In this document: in pieces, positions 1 through 12,109 of the stretch
How positions within the stretch are numbered: the first letter of the stretch is position 1
Layout: every line of letters begins with the position of its first letter
NCBI RefSeq assembly: GCF_032854445.1
Contig: NC_088304.1
Span: 23,635,704-23,699,703, forward strand
From: Liolophura sinensis
Lineage: Eukaryota > Mollusca > Polyplacophora > Chitonida > Chitonidae
Length of the DNA: 64,000 bases
Direction of reading: 5' to 3'
Made by a program: the position numbers and the translations under genes
Notes under the pieces: generated by a model
Database searches by the model: none
What the model was told of the DNA's origin: nothing
The model's input: only the letters and a program-made list of their open reading frames with translations

Positions 1-189
1 AGCTCTAACACAAAGACAACACGTAAATAAATTCAAAGATCAAAACGTGTTTAAAACACAAATTTTATTTACAATAAACATCACATCATATACATCAAAC
101 ATGTGTTTTAAGATAATATGTTGTCAGACACTTTTCAACTTTTGTTGATTCTCCAACCTCTCCACTCTCTTCACATCACATCCGCCCAA

Positions 190-2184
190 TCACGCCTTTT
201 TAAACGTCCGCGATGCTGTCACGTTACCGACTGTCAAAACCTATAAAATAAAAGAATTCTTTTTATATACCCGTAGTAATGAAAATTTTAGTTTTCTGTT
301 GCCCTAAATGCATATTTCGCTGAAATCATTTTAATGCATAAAAGGGAATTTTGTCTTGAAGTCGTTTCTAGGCGACCAAAGTCATGAAAATGTAATAGAA
401 AGGCGGCTGTGCACTCACATGTGTCATTGTGTTCCCATCGACCTTCCGTACAACCTGTGTGGTGTGTTTACCCTTCATTGTCTCCACCAAGTTGTCACCC
501 TCCAAACTGAATAACAGCTGAAACAAGGAAAATATTACGTGAGTTTAAAATATTTTAAAAGTTCTACAGAGAGAACCGTCAGCTGTGTAATAATCGAGGG
601 CCGACACTACAAAGCCGATCGTGACTTAAGTCAAAGATAAAATGTTTTTTCTACTGGAAGTTTAAGTTTAGACTATTTTGTCTTCAGATAACGTAGTTGA
701 GGTGGTCAAAAGTTTAAATTCCAAACATCACATTTAAGATTGTATTAAAATGTTGACTTAAGTAGGAAACGTTGTTGCTGCATCGGTTACAGGTCATTAT
801 CTTTATGAAAGAAAACCTGAGGAAGGTTGGTGTCTATTGGGCCGTTCTCGACAAAAATATGAAAACTATATTTAGCCGATCTTAACACTAGGGATAACGC
901 CAGAAAGATTGATATGCATGGGGCCTTTCTCAACAGTGAGGAAAAACTCGGAATGCGCATTTTCCATTTGACCGTTCTCAACCATGTCTTACTTATATGA
1001 TACTAATATTTTTGACTGTGATCAAAACTGGAAAGAAGCCGGATGGAAACCACCGCAAGTATTCATGGCTCCGGCACAGTTCCTGACGTAAGGCTGCAAC
1101 TTGAACTGCGACACCTGTTGCCTAGGTGTGTCTAATTACACGAAATTACTCAAAATATGCAGCATAAAGAACCACGGATTTATTTACCTTGCATGTTTGC
1201 CCAAAGCAGTATGTGAAGTCCACTTCCTGTCCTAGAGTGCCTTTCTTCACCTGTTGATTGGAGGAGGTGGTGCCACTTTCAGTGATGGTGACGTCCTTTC
1301 CGGAAACTTCGATAGTCTCGTTCAAACCGGAAGCGAGTAACGCCATCGTCTTTTTCACATCATCTTCAGAAACGTCTGAAAAGACAAAGAAAAATTTCTG
1401 AAAACCTGGTGCAACTACATAGAATGGAAAGACTTGGATTACAATTTTCATCTGGAATTTAGTCGCTGAAGAGAATGTTTGATACATCTGAAAATGCAAT
1501 CAGGTGACACGTGCCTTTAAAGTCTCTTTTGTCTCATATAGTTGCTGGTTTCCACATTCAAACAGCTACCATGAATTTACGGCATCTATCAAAGTCTATT
1601 AAACATTAGTTTCACAAACATCTAATAAAAAACCAAATCAAAAGTTATGATAGACATGAATAAAGCTTGAAAAACAGCTATGCACCACAAAAATGTAGGA
1701 AAATTTTTTTTATCTTATTAAGATTACAAGGTTCTATGTGGTATTTGGTCACACAAGCAAAGTCAGGGGACTATCTGACAATATCTGATCTTGTTTGTGC
1801 AAACTACCTAGATAAAATAAAACCTTTTACTGAACACTTTAAAACAAAATATTTACTGTCAATGGCATTCAGTTGTCTGAAAGGACGCAAAAAGAGGAAT
1901 AAAAGGAGTGGAAAAACACGTCCGAAATGCCAACAGTCGGCATCTGCTAATGAAGTCGTTTGTCTATTAAATATTTCCCTGTTTTCGGAAAAGAAAGTCG
2001 TTACTACATCGCAGGAGTTAACATACATTTAGGAGAGCCTCTAATATGAACTGTCTGCGCACTTCCAGGTCTATACATATTGTCGACACCACCTGTCAAA
2101 GTCAGGACACTTACCCGTGGCCTTCAGGTAGTTTTCCATGTTCTCTGTGGCTGTCTGTTCCCACTTTCCAACGAATTTGTCCAT
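190..2184 (-). CDS. FABP: FABP-1: fatty acid-binding protein, A-type, intact (4 exons)
   Basis: Exons on the minus strand are 2115-2184, 1188-1375, 419-517 and 190-240; all introns are GT..AG. The product is a 135-residue intracellular lipid-binding protein, expected to be a cytosolic ten-stranded beta-barrel that carries long-chain fatty acids or related ligands. The N-terminus MDKFVGKWEQ followed by ENMENYLKAT matches the family signature except for Gln10 and Met16. Exon 2 carries GTLGQEVDF, exon 3 has LVET..KG..TTQVVRKVDGNTMTH, and exon 4 ends SRTFKKA. Arg110, Arg130 and Phe132 correspond to the family's carboxylate-binding Arg..Arg-x-Tyr set. Differences from its sisters are Asn42 in place of His and a final Ala. 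There is no signal peptide, as usual for the family. A minus-strand AATAAA lies at 64-69. Its TATA box is at 2272-2278. Its closest relative in the array by eye is FABP-5. Confidence 0.92.
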
Positions 2185-3787
2185 GGCGACTGTTCAAAGT
2201 GAGTACAAGATCGGAAAGATCAGATAAATCTGGTGACTGCTCGCTTGTGACACCGCTGAGATTCTGTCCCGTTATATACGGTCCGGCCTGCTTTACTTTG
2301 GTAACACCTGTACAGGCGTGACCTGCACCCACGAGCGACTCACCACACTTCGCCATGCCCATTTCAATCTCGCTGACCAAAGGTTTAATGCAGCACGTGT
2401 TTAAAGTAAACAGGGTTTAATTTCATCTTACGCCTGTCAAGCCATACACTACATATCGGGACGGATGGATCAATAAAAAATTAAACCAAACAAGCCAATT
2501 TTTACAATCATCATTTGGACCAATGACAGTTGTCTTGTAACTACTTGTTGTCTAATACTACACAACTTATTTGTAGGTATTGACTTCAACGTGAGACGTG
2601 ACGTTATTTCTTGAAGTATTTCTTTCTCTCCCTCGCCTTCTAACATTCCAATTTTGCTCTTACACGTCACAACAACTTGTCACACTTGTGTTAACATTGT
2701 GAATGTGTGTTGTGTTATTGGGTTGTGTAATAAAACCAGAAGAGAAAAGGCTCGTGATTATGCAGCCTTTGGTTGACGGCTGGTATATGAAAGTCTGTAT
2801 TGACGTCTAGATCCAAACGATTATTATCCTGGACCGAAAGAATTATCAGTGAAACGAGTACATAATCTCACTTAGCTAACCAGCTCGTTCTTCAATTCGT
2901 CATGTTCTAAGTGGTGTGAATAAATTTTTCTGTCGCCACTATATGCATAAGTTTTAATAAAACCTTCTCGTTTATATGGATTCTCTTTTCATCAAAGCTG
3001 ACTCATGCTGCCATACAGGCCATAAAAGTTTGTGTGGACCAGTATGGCCGAGCAATGTTAGCAATGTTATATCGAAAAATCAGGATTTGTGTTATTCGCA
3101 CTACGACAGTAGTGACCATTTTACAAATACTGATATCAGTGTGCTGTCACTGTAAATGCTTGACACAAAACCGTCAAAAAATTCAAATATAGAGTCGACT
3201 GTGTAGAACGTTTGCTGAACATGCTAACCGCCTACACGGTCAACCAGAATATGTTCGCTGTAATGTTGATCATCGCATGGAACACTGTTGGAGGCATGTC
3301 CCATGGAGGAAATCATTTGTGTTAGACGGCACAAGGGTCGTGTAACAGGTTTCACTTGGTACGCACGGCAGGTTTCACTTTGTACGCACGTGAGACAGTT
3401 TTATTACGTATAAATATAAATACCTTTAAAATAGCTGTTGATGGTCTAAATGGTAATTGTTAACATTTGTTTGTTTGCTTTCTACTCTTGTATTGACCTT
3501 CCAGGCCGATGCGTAAGCTAGAACTTGACAGTCCTTTGATGAAATAAAATACTGTATACGTTAAACGGGTTTTGTTGTAATTTTTTAGTGGGAGAGATTG
3601 AATGGGCTCGGCGAAGTGTTGGGGAAGTAGCCTTTGAGGCAGGGGGTGTGGGGGGGAGGTGGGGGAGATGTGAGACACACCTCTGCAAGTCAGACCGTAT
3701 ATAACAGGACAGAATCTCAGCAATGTCACAGACGAACATTATCTACAGCAGATCTTGCCCATAGTGTACTCATATTAAACAGTTGCC
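2185..3787. promoter_or_regulatory. Divergent promoter region FABP-1 / FABP-2
   Basis: Two TATA boxes face outward: TATATAA at 2272-2278 (minus, 88 bp from the FABP-1 ATG) and at 3698-3704 (plus, 84 bp before the FABP-2 ATG). Both are followed by the same leader motif GACAGAATCTCAGC, so the two promoters are homologous and inverted. Upstream of the minus TATA is an imperfect palindrome ACACCTGTACAGGCGT (2304-2319). G-rich DNA (3640-3667) precedes the plus TATA. A doubled motif GGTTTCACTTkGTACGCACG lies near 3350-3390. No ORF here is conserved between units. Confidence 0.75.
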
Positions 3788-5635
3788 ATGGACAAATTCG
3801 TTGGAAAGTGGGAACAGACAGCTACAGAGAACATGGAAAACTACCTGAAGGTCATAGGTAAGTGTCCTGTGTTCACGACACAGCTTTGGTCCTGAACATC
3901 CGCAGACTGTTCTCAGTAAAAGATGTCATAAATGTTGTCATACGTAAGAGCTTTATTTTCTGTCAGACAAGCGACTGTACCAATGCTGATTGATGCCATT
4001 TGATGGTTTTGCCTTCCTGCATTTCAAACGTACATGTAAAAATCAAAATGAAATTTTTACTTATCTGGTCCATGGGCAGAACAGTAGTTTTTTTACATTT
4101 GGCTGCAGCAATTTGTAGTACAAAGTGAGTGTTTATTGTGGCAATTTATACAAAGTAAAACACAGTTAGAATAAATTCTTTTCTCTGTTCTACTTACCCA
4201 AAATTTATTTTATAATAGATTTTTTTTACATTAGTTTTTTTAAGGAACAGGAGTTATGGAAAAACTCTAAATTTATCTTTGCAGATGTTTCCGACACTGG
4301 TGTCAAGACGGCGATGGAGTTACTGGGTTCCGGTTTGCACGAGATTATCGAGATTTCCGCAAATGAGATCACCATCACTGATAGTGGCACCACATCCTCC
4401 AATCAGCAGGTGAAAAAAGGCACTCTGGGACAGGAAGTGGACTTCACATACCACTCGGGGCAGACCTGCAAGGTACATGAATCTATAAGAGTTCTAGAAT
4501 TGTTCAACAGCTGACGCGAACTCATTTTACCTTAGGCTATTTGAAGCAGTAATTATGCACAAACTCTGTATCTCGCTTACAAGGTAAATACATCTAAAAG
4601 ATTTCTAATTTTTGAACAGCCGCACTTTTCACTTATTGGACATTTATCTTTGGTATATCTTTATGCTTTCAAACTAAACATTCCTCAGTAATGTACAGCT
4701 TAATCCAAATATGTACTTGTGTTTGATAAATGTTACAAAAGATTATTGTCTCATGCTTGGTTCCACCGGTACTTCGATTTTACATTGGCCTAGTACCTTT
4801 CCACTGGGCGTATTGCCAATGACAATCAAGCAAAACATTTATCTTTGTTTGATTTATTTTATTTGAAAAGGGCCTAGGGCATTTTCAATTCGCCGATGTC
4901 GGGACACTCACACTGTTTAGAGTTCTATCTATACCCCATTTGATATTTGTGCTAACATAATGTTTTTTCTGGCTTCAGTTGTTATTCAATTTGGAGGGTG
5001 ACGATTTGGTGGAGACAATAAAGGGGAAACGCACCACACATGTTGTACGGACGGTCAGTGAGATGACAATGACACATGTAAGTCATATTTTCGTTGTCAT
5101 TCATAGGCTTTTGACGAGTATTTATGTATGTAATTTGATTCTTGAATCCAAAAGTCATATTATTATGTATAAAGGCTCGAAAAATCAGTATTTTGTTGAA
5201 TAAATTATTCATTTCTTTTGGGAAATCCTGTTCCTTTTCTTACCATTTAATTGTTTAGGTTTTGTAGACCGTAGGCAAATATTAGGCAGATATAGCTACA
5301 GATAAATTATCTCAGACGTAGAACAAAATCTCCATACGAATTATTTATGACTACATCCCTTGTCAAAAGAGGACAAATTGTGCACGTATCAATAACTCTT
5401 TGTATCAACCATAACCCACAGACATATGGAACATTTTTGCGTACATCGTCTATACATGCAGAGCCCTGTGATTCGTTGATCTTAGGAATTTTTGCAAAAT
5501 GTTTAAACACAATATTCAGCTTCAAACCTTTGTTTATTCCGGCCTTTATGGCGGGGAAATATAATGCATTTTTTAATCCTGTAGGTTTTGACAGCCGGTG
5601 ACGTGAGAGGAACACGGACGTTTAAAAAGGTGTGA
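3788..5635 (+). CDS. FABP: FABP-2: fatty acid-binding protein, B-type, intact (4 exons)
   Basis: Exons are 3788-3857, 4285-4472, 4979-5077 and 5585-5635, joined at GT..AG sites in the same phases as the A-type genes; the product is 135 residues. The start is the only in-frame ATG that gives MDKFVGKWEQ. B-type marks are DTGVK.AMELLGSGLHEIIE in the helical/strand-B region, YHSGQTCK at the end of exon 2, TVSEMTMTH at the end of exon 3 and VRGTRTFKKV at the C-terminus. Unusual residues are Val22-Ile23 in place of Ala-Thr, Thr32 for Lys, and the patch SANEITITDSG, which it shares with FABP-4. The binding pair Arg110/Arg130 is kept. AATAAA is at 5755-5760. Predicted role is a cytosolic lipid carrier, inferred from the family. 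Confidence 0.92.
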
Positions 5636-6971
5636 TTGGGCGGAAGTTACAAGACCCGGATGTAGATACACATGACCCACACCACCGGAAATGGCGGATT
5701 ACTTTACTCTTAATATATCTTAAACACATTTCTACACTGGTGTGTACTTCAGGAAATAAATTTGATATATATTAACACTCCATCGTATATTTCATCTGTA
5801 AGATATACTATTATTGGATTGTTAGCGATGGCCTTTCGCATACACCATTTGCAAAGATTCCATGGAACCACGGGTAACAGTTCGCGGGATCAGCATTTCA
5901 GTACTTTAAGGAGTTAGCAGTTTTAGATCCGAGTCCACATACTGTTTTGACCTAAAGAGTATATATGTTAACCATTACATCAGTGCCTTCAATGTCGTTG
6001 TAATGATGATTTTTCTAATCGCAATGGGTACATGTGAGAACGTGCTACAAAACGAAAAGACCATTGCACCGGCGTCTGATAATTGCATTAGTGACAGATT
6101 TGTCAGGTTGTCACATGGAACTCCTTCTCTCTCCTTCTACATCATGGCGATAACCCCTTTACCTACGATTCCGATCCACGCAGACACATTTTGAACACAG
6201 TGTGTTATCGGACAGTGCACTCCGTTGATGATTTACACTGAACTCAAAATATGTCACTTGTCAACTGAGGTCTGAAACGTGCATGTGCCGATAAAATAGT
6301 GCATAAAAAGGAAAGCACCGAACGTCACCGAGTGTGCTGACAACTGTCATGACTCTAGGCTACAGCCGACAAATATCGTTGCTACATGGCTTTCATACAA
6401 CAACAACACTCTGAGAGGCGGCCGAAAACCTGATTGATAACAGACGAATATCAATTTCACTTGTTTGGGTTTTCTCGTTGGTAGTGCAACTCTTGTACAC
6501 GGCATTGACCGCTATGTTTAATACTGGACATTTGCGGTGTACAAGCAACTTATTTCCCCTATCAGTTGGTTCTGCTAGTGAGATTTATTCCATTTAATGT
6601 TTTATGTGCTTATCAGAACATTTACTAATAAGCCTTTTACAAAAGCATGACTACACGATGTACTACAATTGAGTTAAAAAAAGACAACACCAGACTAGAT
6701 ATGGTATTTAGGGTTAGGCATCGATAACGGTTCTCACATGGAGTTGTCACAACTTTTTGCGTTTGTGATGTAGCATGAGTGAAATTTCTCAGTTCACAGT
6801 AAGCAAAATTGTGCACACTGAGAATCTCGAAAGCGCCACGTTGTTGTCAGTTTTGCCCAATCAGGTGAAAGTTACCCGGGGAGCGGACAAGATCTTTGAC
6901 AAACAGCCCCAGATGACCAGCGCGATATGAAGTCGAGAGCGTCAGTTTGAGCGAGACCAAAACCTGCGAAA

Positions 6972-7275
6972 CCGGCCACAATGGCTCAGTTGGTCGAGCG
7001 TCCCTTCGGTAGATCCAGGGTCAGTCCTGGGTAGGGTCACACCTAAGACTTTTAATGAGAAAGCTATAACTTCTTCGCAATATATTTGCTCGCGTGGGGC
7101 TTATTTCCCTTCGTTAAGTGGTCTCAGTGAAGCAGCGTTAGATAAAACAGCTGCGGAAATCTGACCTCCAACAAAGAGGTACTTATACTTATATGCACTC
7201 TAAGGACTCCTTCGTCGTCATACGGCTGAAAAATTGTTATATACAAGGTTAAAATCTAAGCGCTGACTCACTCAC
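6972..7275 (+). mobile_element. tRNA-derived SINE, plus orientation (unit 1)
   Basis: The tRNA-like head with A-box GGCTCAGTTGGTCGAGCG and a weak B-box GGTCAGTCCTGG is followed by a body ending TCGTCGTCATACGGCTGAA and a CACTCAC tail. I recognise this layout as a SINE type common in bivalves and other molluscs. It is part of the amplified unit, not a fresh insertion. Confidence 0.7.
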
Positions 7276-7428
7276 GGCCTACGACAAGACACTAGATCAA
7301 TGATGGAATTCCTCAAAATTCTGATGACCTGTTTGGTAGAAAGTTAAAACATTTTGATTTGCCATGGGTAGCAACTTTTCCGATCTTATTACCTCGTCAT
7401 TTGGAGCACATTTGATTGTACGTATTCA

Positions 7429-7724
7429 TGCCTTGGGTTTAACATCGCATTTGACAATTTTTCAGCCACATGACGACGAGAAATAATAAGGTGTGTGTCC
7501 ATAAAGTGCTGCCAACACTGAGGTATCATGCCCAAGACACCAGACGTGACACCCCAATTACTCAGATTACTCTGTCTCCGGGCCAACCAGTTCTCTTTCC
7601 TTAATCTATAACTTTCATTGCTGAGCGAGACAGCAAAAAGTACCATTTTAAAAGTCTTTTTGATCTCGGGTCTCCTGAATTCGTGGACAACACGCTATCC
7701 ATTAGCATACCAAAGCCGTTCAAA
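7429..7724 (-). mobile_element. tRNA-derived SINE, minus orientation (unit 1)
   Basis: Same family as the plus-oriented copy just upstream, inverted. The tail side (GGGTTTAAC then TTTTTCAGCCACATGACGACG) is on the left and the tRNA-like head (ATCTCGGGTCTCC, then CGCTATCCATTAG) on the right. Confidence 0.68.
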
Positions 7725-8482
7725 TCTGATTGTACACCTATCATGTGTTGCCAAAAACGCATTTCTTCACAGAAATATTTTTAAAACTGAAAGTGGACAT
7801 GAAAAAAAGCAATTGTGTTATTACTGACTATTTTTCTACACGTCTCATTCATGTGTTCAATAATTCGAAGCCCTCACTGGTGAAAAGTAAAATTTGCTCA
7901 AGTTCCTACCTAAGTCTCACAAATTTAGTCAATTAGTTTTACTAATTTCCTAAACAAGAGCCTGGAAGCGATGTCTTTGACAAATTCATGTCATAAAAAT
8001 ATGACCGAAGATTGGATTAAGGAAGTTTCCTCAAAGTGCCCGCTCGCTCTGAGCCGGCTGCGTCCTTGTGTCAGTGGTATTGTCACCGAATATCAGCCGA
8101 GACGCGGTGGTTTCCTATTGGCGCAGTCCGGAGTTTCCCATCACTACACCTTACAGATATCATAGTCGTGCGTGCAATATAAATTAGAATTTAATCGGAA
8201 TTTAAGATATGCGGATATGACTCAAGTCCATCTTCTGCAAGACGAAAAGTTCCATGTGAGCAATCTAAAATATTGCTAATATAGAAGTAGGTGAGCTCTA
8301 ACACAAACACAACACCTATATAAATTCAAAGATCAAAACGTGTTTAAAACACAAATTTTATTTACAATATACATCACATCATATACATCAAACATGTGTT
8401 TTAAGATAATCAGCTGTCAGACACATTTCAACTTTTGTTGATTCTCCAACCTCTCCACTCTCTTCACATCACATCCGCCCAA

Positions 8483-9732
8483 TCACACCTTTTTAAACGT
8501 GCGCGATGCTGTCACGTCACCGACTGTCAAAACCTATAAAATAAAGGATTTCTTTTTATATACCCGTAGTAATGAAAATTTTAGTGTTCTGTTGCCCTAA
8601 ATGCATATTTCGCTCAAATCATTTTAATGTATAAAAGGGTATTTTGTCTTGAACTCGTTTCTAGGCAACCAAAATCATGGGATAGCCCTTATTTAAAAAC
8701 ATACTTGATAAAAATAAGTTTCAATGAATTTGAAAATATAATAGAAAGGCGACTGTGCACTCACATGTGTCATTGTGTTTCCATCGACCTTCCGTACAAC
8801 CTGTGTGGTGTGTTTACCCTTTATTGTCTCCACCAAGTTGCCACCCTCCAAACTGAATAACAGCTGAAACAAGGAAAATATTACGTGAGTATAAAATATT
8901 TTAAAAAGTTAGAGAGAGAGAGCCGTCAGCGGTGTAATAGCCGAGGGCCAACACCACAAAGCCGATCGTGACTTAAGTCAAAGATTAAATGTTTTTTCTA
9001 CTGGAAGTTTAAGTTTAGACTATTTTGTCTTCAGATAACGTAGTTGAGGTGGTCAAAAGATTAAATTCCAAACATCAGATTTAAGATTGTATCAAAATGT
9101 TGACTAAAGTCGGAGACGTTGTTGCTGTATCGGTTACAGGTCATTATCTGTATAAAAGAAAACCTGAGAAATGTTGGTATCTATTGGGTCGTTCTCGACA
9201 AAAATATGAAAACTATATTTAGCCGATCTTAACACTGGGGATAACGCCAGAAGATTGATATCCATTGGGCCGTTCTCAACAGTGAGGAAAAACTCGGAAT
9301 ATGCATTTTCTATTTGACCGTTCTCAACCATGTTTTACTTATGTGATAGTAACATTTTCGACAGTGATCAAAACTGGAAAGAAGCCGGATGGAAACCACC
9401 GCAAGTAGTCATGTCTCCGGCACACTTCCTCACGTAAGGCTGCAATTTGGACTGCGACACCTGTTGCCTAGGTATGTCTGATTACACGAAATTACTCATA
9501 ATATGCAGCATAAAGAACCATGGCAGTCTCACGGATTTATTTACCTTGCATGTTTGCCCAAAGCAGTATGTGAAGTCCACTTCCTGTCCTGGAGTGCCTT
9601 TCTTCACCTGCTGATTGGAGGAGGTGGTGCCACTTTCAGTGATGGTGACGTCCTTTCCGGAAACTTCGATAGTCTCGTGCAAACCGGAAGAGAGTAACGC
9701 CATTGTCTTTTTGACATCATCTTTAGAAACGT
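8483..9732 (-). pseudogene. FABP: FABP-3: A-type FABP lacking exon 1
   Basis: Exons 2 (9545-9732), 3 (8765-8863) and 4 (8483-8533) are open with good splice sites and encode residues 24-135, including SKDDVKKTMALLSSG and C-terminal SRTFKKV. Exon 1 is absent: where other units have about 145 bp containing it, this unit joins taaac directly to aaggtgag at about 10475/10476. The promoter survives on the far side (TATACAA at 10552-10558), but the start codon and the first strand of the barrel are gone, so no normal FABP can be made. FABP-9 has the same SKDD/LSSG variant with exon 1 present and is its nearest intact relative. Gly-Thr-Pro-Gly replaces Gly-Thr-Leu-Gly at residues 69-72, a further sign of relaxed constraint. 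AATAAA is at 8357-8362 on the minus strand. Confidence 0.88.
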
Positions 9733-10475
9733 CTGAAAAGACAAACAAAAATTTCTGAAAAGCTGGTGCAACTGCATAAAATGGTAAAACTTGGATTACA
9801 ATTTTCATCTGTAATTGGGTCACTGAAGTCAAGGGTTTATTCTACCTGTTCATCACGTTGGCTGTGCAAAATTCTCAGATTAAATAAAATCTTTTTTTAC
9901 AAATTTTTCTAAAGAGAATGTTTAATACATCTGAAATGTAATCAGGCGACACGTGCCTTTAAAGTTTCTTTTGTCTCATATAGTTGCTGATTTCCACATT
10001 CAAACAGCTACCATGAATTTACGGCAATTTTACTGCAAACAATTTTTAGTCAACATCTATCAAAGTCTATTAAAACATTAGTTTCACAAACATCTAATAA
10101 AGGACCAAATCAAAAGTTATGTTATGCATGAATTTTTTTAGCTGATTTCAGATTACAAGATTCTATCTGGTATTTGGTCACACAAGCAAAGTCAGGGGAC
10201 TATCTGACAATATCTGATCTTGTTTGTGCAAACTGCCTAGATAAAATAAAACCTTTTACTGAACACTTTAAAACAAAATATTTACTGTCAAAGGCATTCA
10301 GTTGACTGAGAGGACGCAAAAAGAGGAGCAAAAGCAGTAGGAAAAACACGTCCGAAATGCAAACAGTCAGCATCTGCAGTCGTTTGTCTATTAAATATTT
10401 CCCGGTTTTCGGAGAAGAAAGTCGTTACTACATCTCAGTAGTTAACATAGATTTAGGACAACCTCTAATATAAAC

Positions 10476-12109
10476 AAGGTGAGTACAAGATCGGAAAGAT
10501 CAGGTAAATCTGGTGACTGCTCGCTTGTGACACCGCTGAGATTCTGTCCAGTTGTATACGGTCCGGCCTGCTTTACTTTGCTATCACATGTACAGGTGTG
10601 ACCTGCACCCACGGGCGACTCACCACACTTCGCCACGCCCATTTCAATCTCGCTGACCAAAGCTTTAATGCAGCACGTGTTTAAAGTAAACAGGGTTTCA
10701 TTTCATCTTACGCCTGTCAAGCCATACACTATTTATCGGGACGAATGGGTCAATAAAAAATTAAACCAAACAACCCAATCTTTACAATCGTCATTTGGAT
10801 CAATGACAGTTGTCTTGTCTTTAAAACATGTATTCGTACTTGTACAAGAAAAAACTGTATCGCATGAAAAGTACTACTACACAACTAATTTGTAGATATT
10901 GATTTCAACGTGAGACGTAGCGTTATTTCTTGAAGAATTATTTTCTCTCCCTCGCCTTCTAACATTCTAATTTTGCTCTTACACGTCACAAGAACTTGTT
11001 CCACTTGTGTTAACATTGTGAATGTGTGTTGTGTTATTGGGTGGTGTAATAAAACCAGAAGAGAAAAGGTTCGTGACTGTGCAGCATTTTGGTTGACGGC
11101 TGGTATACTAAAGTCTGTTTTGACGTCTAGATCCAAACGATTATTATCCTCAACCGAAAGAATTATCAGTAAAAACGAGTACATAATCTCACTTAGCTAA
11201 CCAGCTCGTTCTTCAATTTGCCATGTTCTAAGTGGTGTGAATAAATTTTTCTGTCACCATTATCTGCATAAGATTTTATAAATCCTACTCGTTTATATGG
11301 ATTCTCTTTTCATCAAAGCTGACTCATGCTGCCATACAGGCCATAAAAGTTTGTGTGGACCAGTATGACCATTTTACAAATACTGATATCAGGGTGCAGT
11401 CACGGCAAATGCTTGACACAAACCAGTAGACGTTGCTGTTTGTTTTCATTGCTCGTCACCGGATAAAATAAATGATGGAATAAATCGCCTATATAGGCGA
11501 CGCCGACCAAACATTCAAATATAGAGTCGACTGTGTAGAACGTTTGCTTGACATGCTAACCGCCTACACAGTCAACTAGAATACGGTCGATGCAATGTTG
11601 ATCATCGCATGGAACACCGTAGGAGGCATGTCCCATGGAGGAAAACATTTGTGTTAGACGGCACAAGGGTCGTGTAACAGGTTTCACTTGGTACGCACGG
11701 CAGGTTTCACCTTGTACGCACGCGAGACGGTTTTGTTACGTATAGATGTAAACACCTTTAAAACAGCTGTTGATGGTCTAAATGGTAATTGTTAACATTT
11801 GTTTGTTTGCTTTTTACTCTTGTATTGACCTTCCAGGCCGATCCGTAAGCTAGAACTTGACAGTCCTTTGATGAAATAAAATACTGTATACGTTAAACGG
11901 GTGTCGTTGTAAATCTTTAATGGGAGGGATTGAATGGGCTCGGTGAAGTGTTGGGGGAGTAGCCTTTGAGAAGCGGGGGGGGGGGGGAGATGTGAGACAC
12001 ACCGGTGCAAGTCAGACTGTATATAACAGGACAGAATCTCAGCAATGTCACAGACGAACAATATCTACAGCAGATCTTGCCCATAGTGTCCTGACATTAA
12101 ACAGTCGTC
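10476..12109. promoter_or_regulatory. Divergent promoter region FABP-3 (broken) / FABP-4
   Basis: The minus side starts at the deletion junction and keeps TATACAA (10552-10558) and a palindrome-like CACATGTACAGGTGTG (10584-10599). The plus side has TATATAA at 12020-12026, preceded by a run of 13 G (11975-11987). A 16-bp perfect palindrome TCGCCTATATAGGCGA lies at 11485-11500. The leader motif GACAGAATCTCAGC follows the plus TATA. Confidence 0.72.

Larger units (their letters stand above)
5636..8482. other. Tail-to-tail spacer, FABP-2 to FABP-3
   Basis: Holds the 3' UTR and AATAAA (5755-5760) of FABP-2, the minus-strand AATAAA of FABP-3 (8357-8362), and two SINEs in inverted orientation (6972-7275 and 7429-7724). 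The rest is unit-specific non-coding DNA. Short ORFs present here are broken in other units. Confidence 0.7.

Noticed and set aside
6709-6720. TTAGGGTTAGG, telomere-like
   Set aside because: Only about two units, recurring once per array unit by duplication; no telomeric run.
7389-7646. Minus ORF recurring in several spacers
   Set aside because: Falls entirely inside the minus-oriented SINE; its recurrence reflects the repeat, not a gene.
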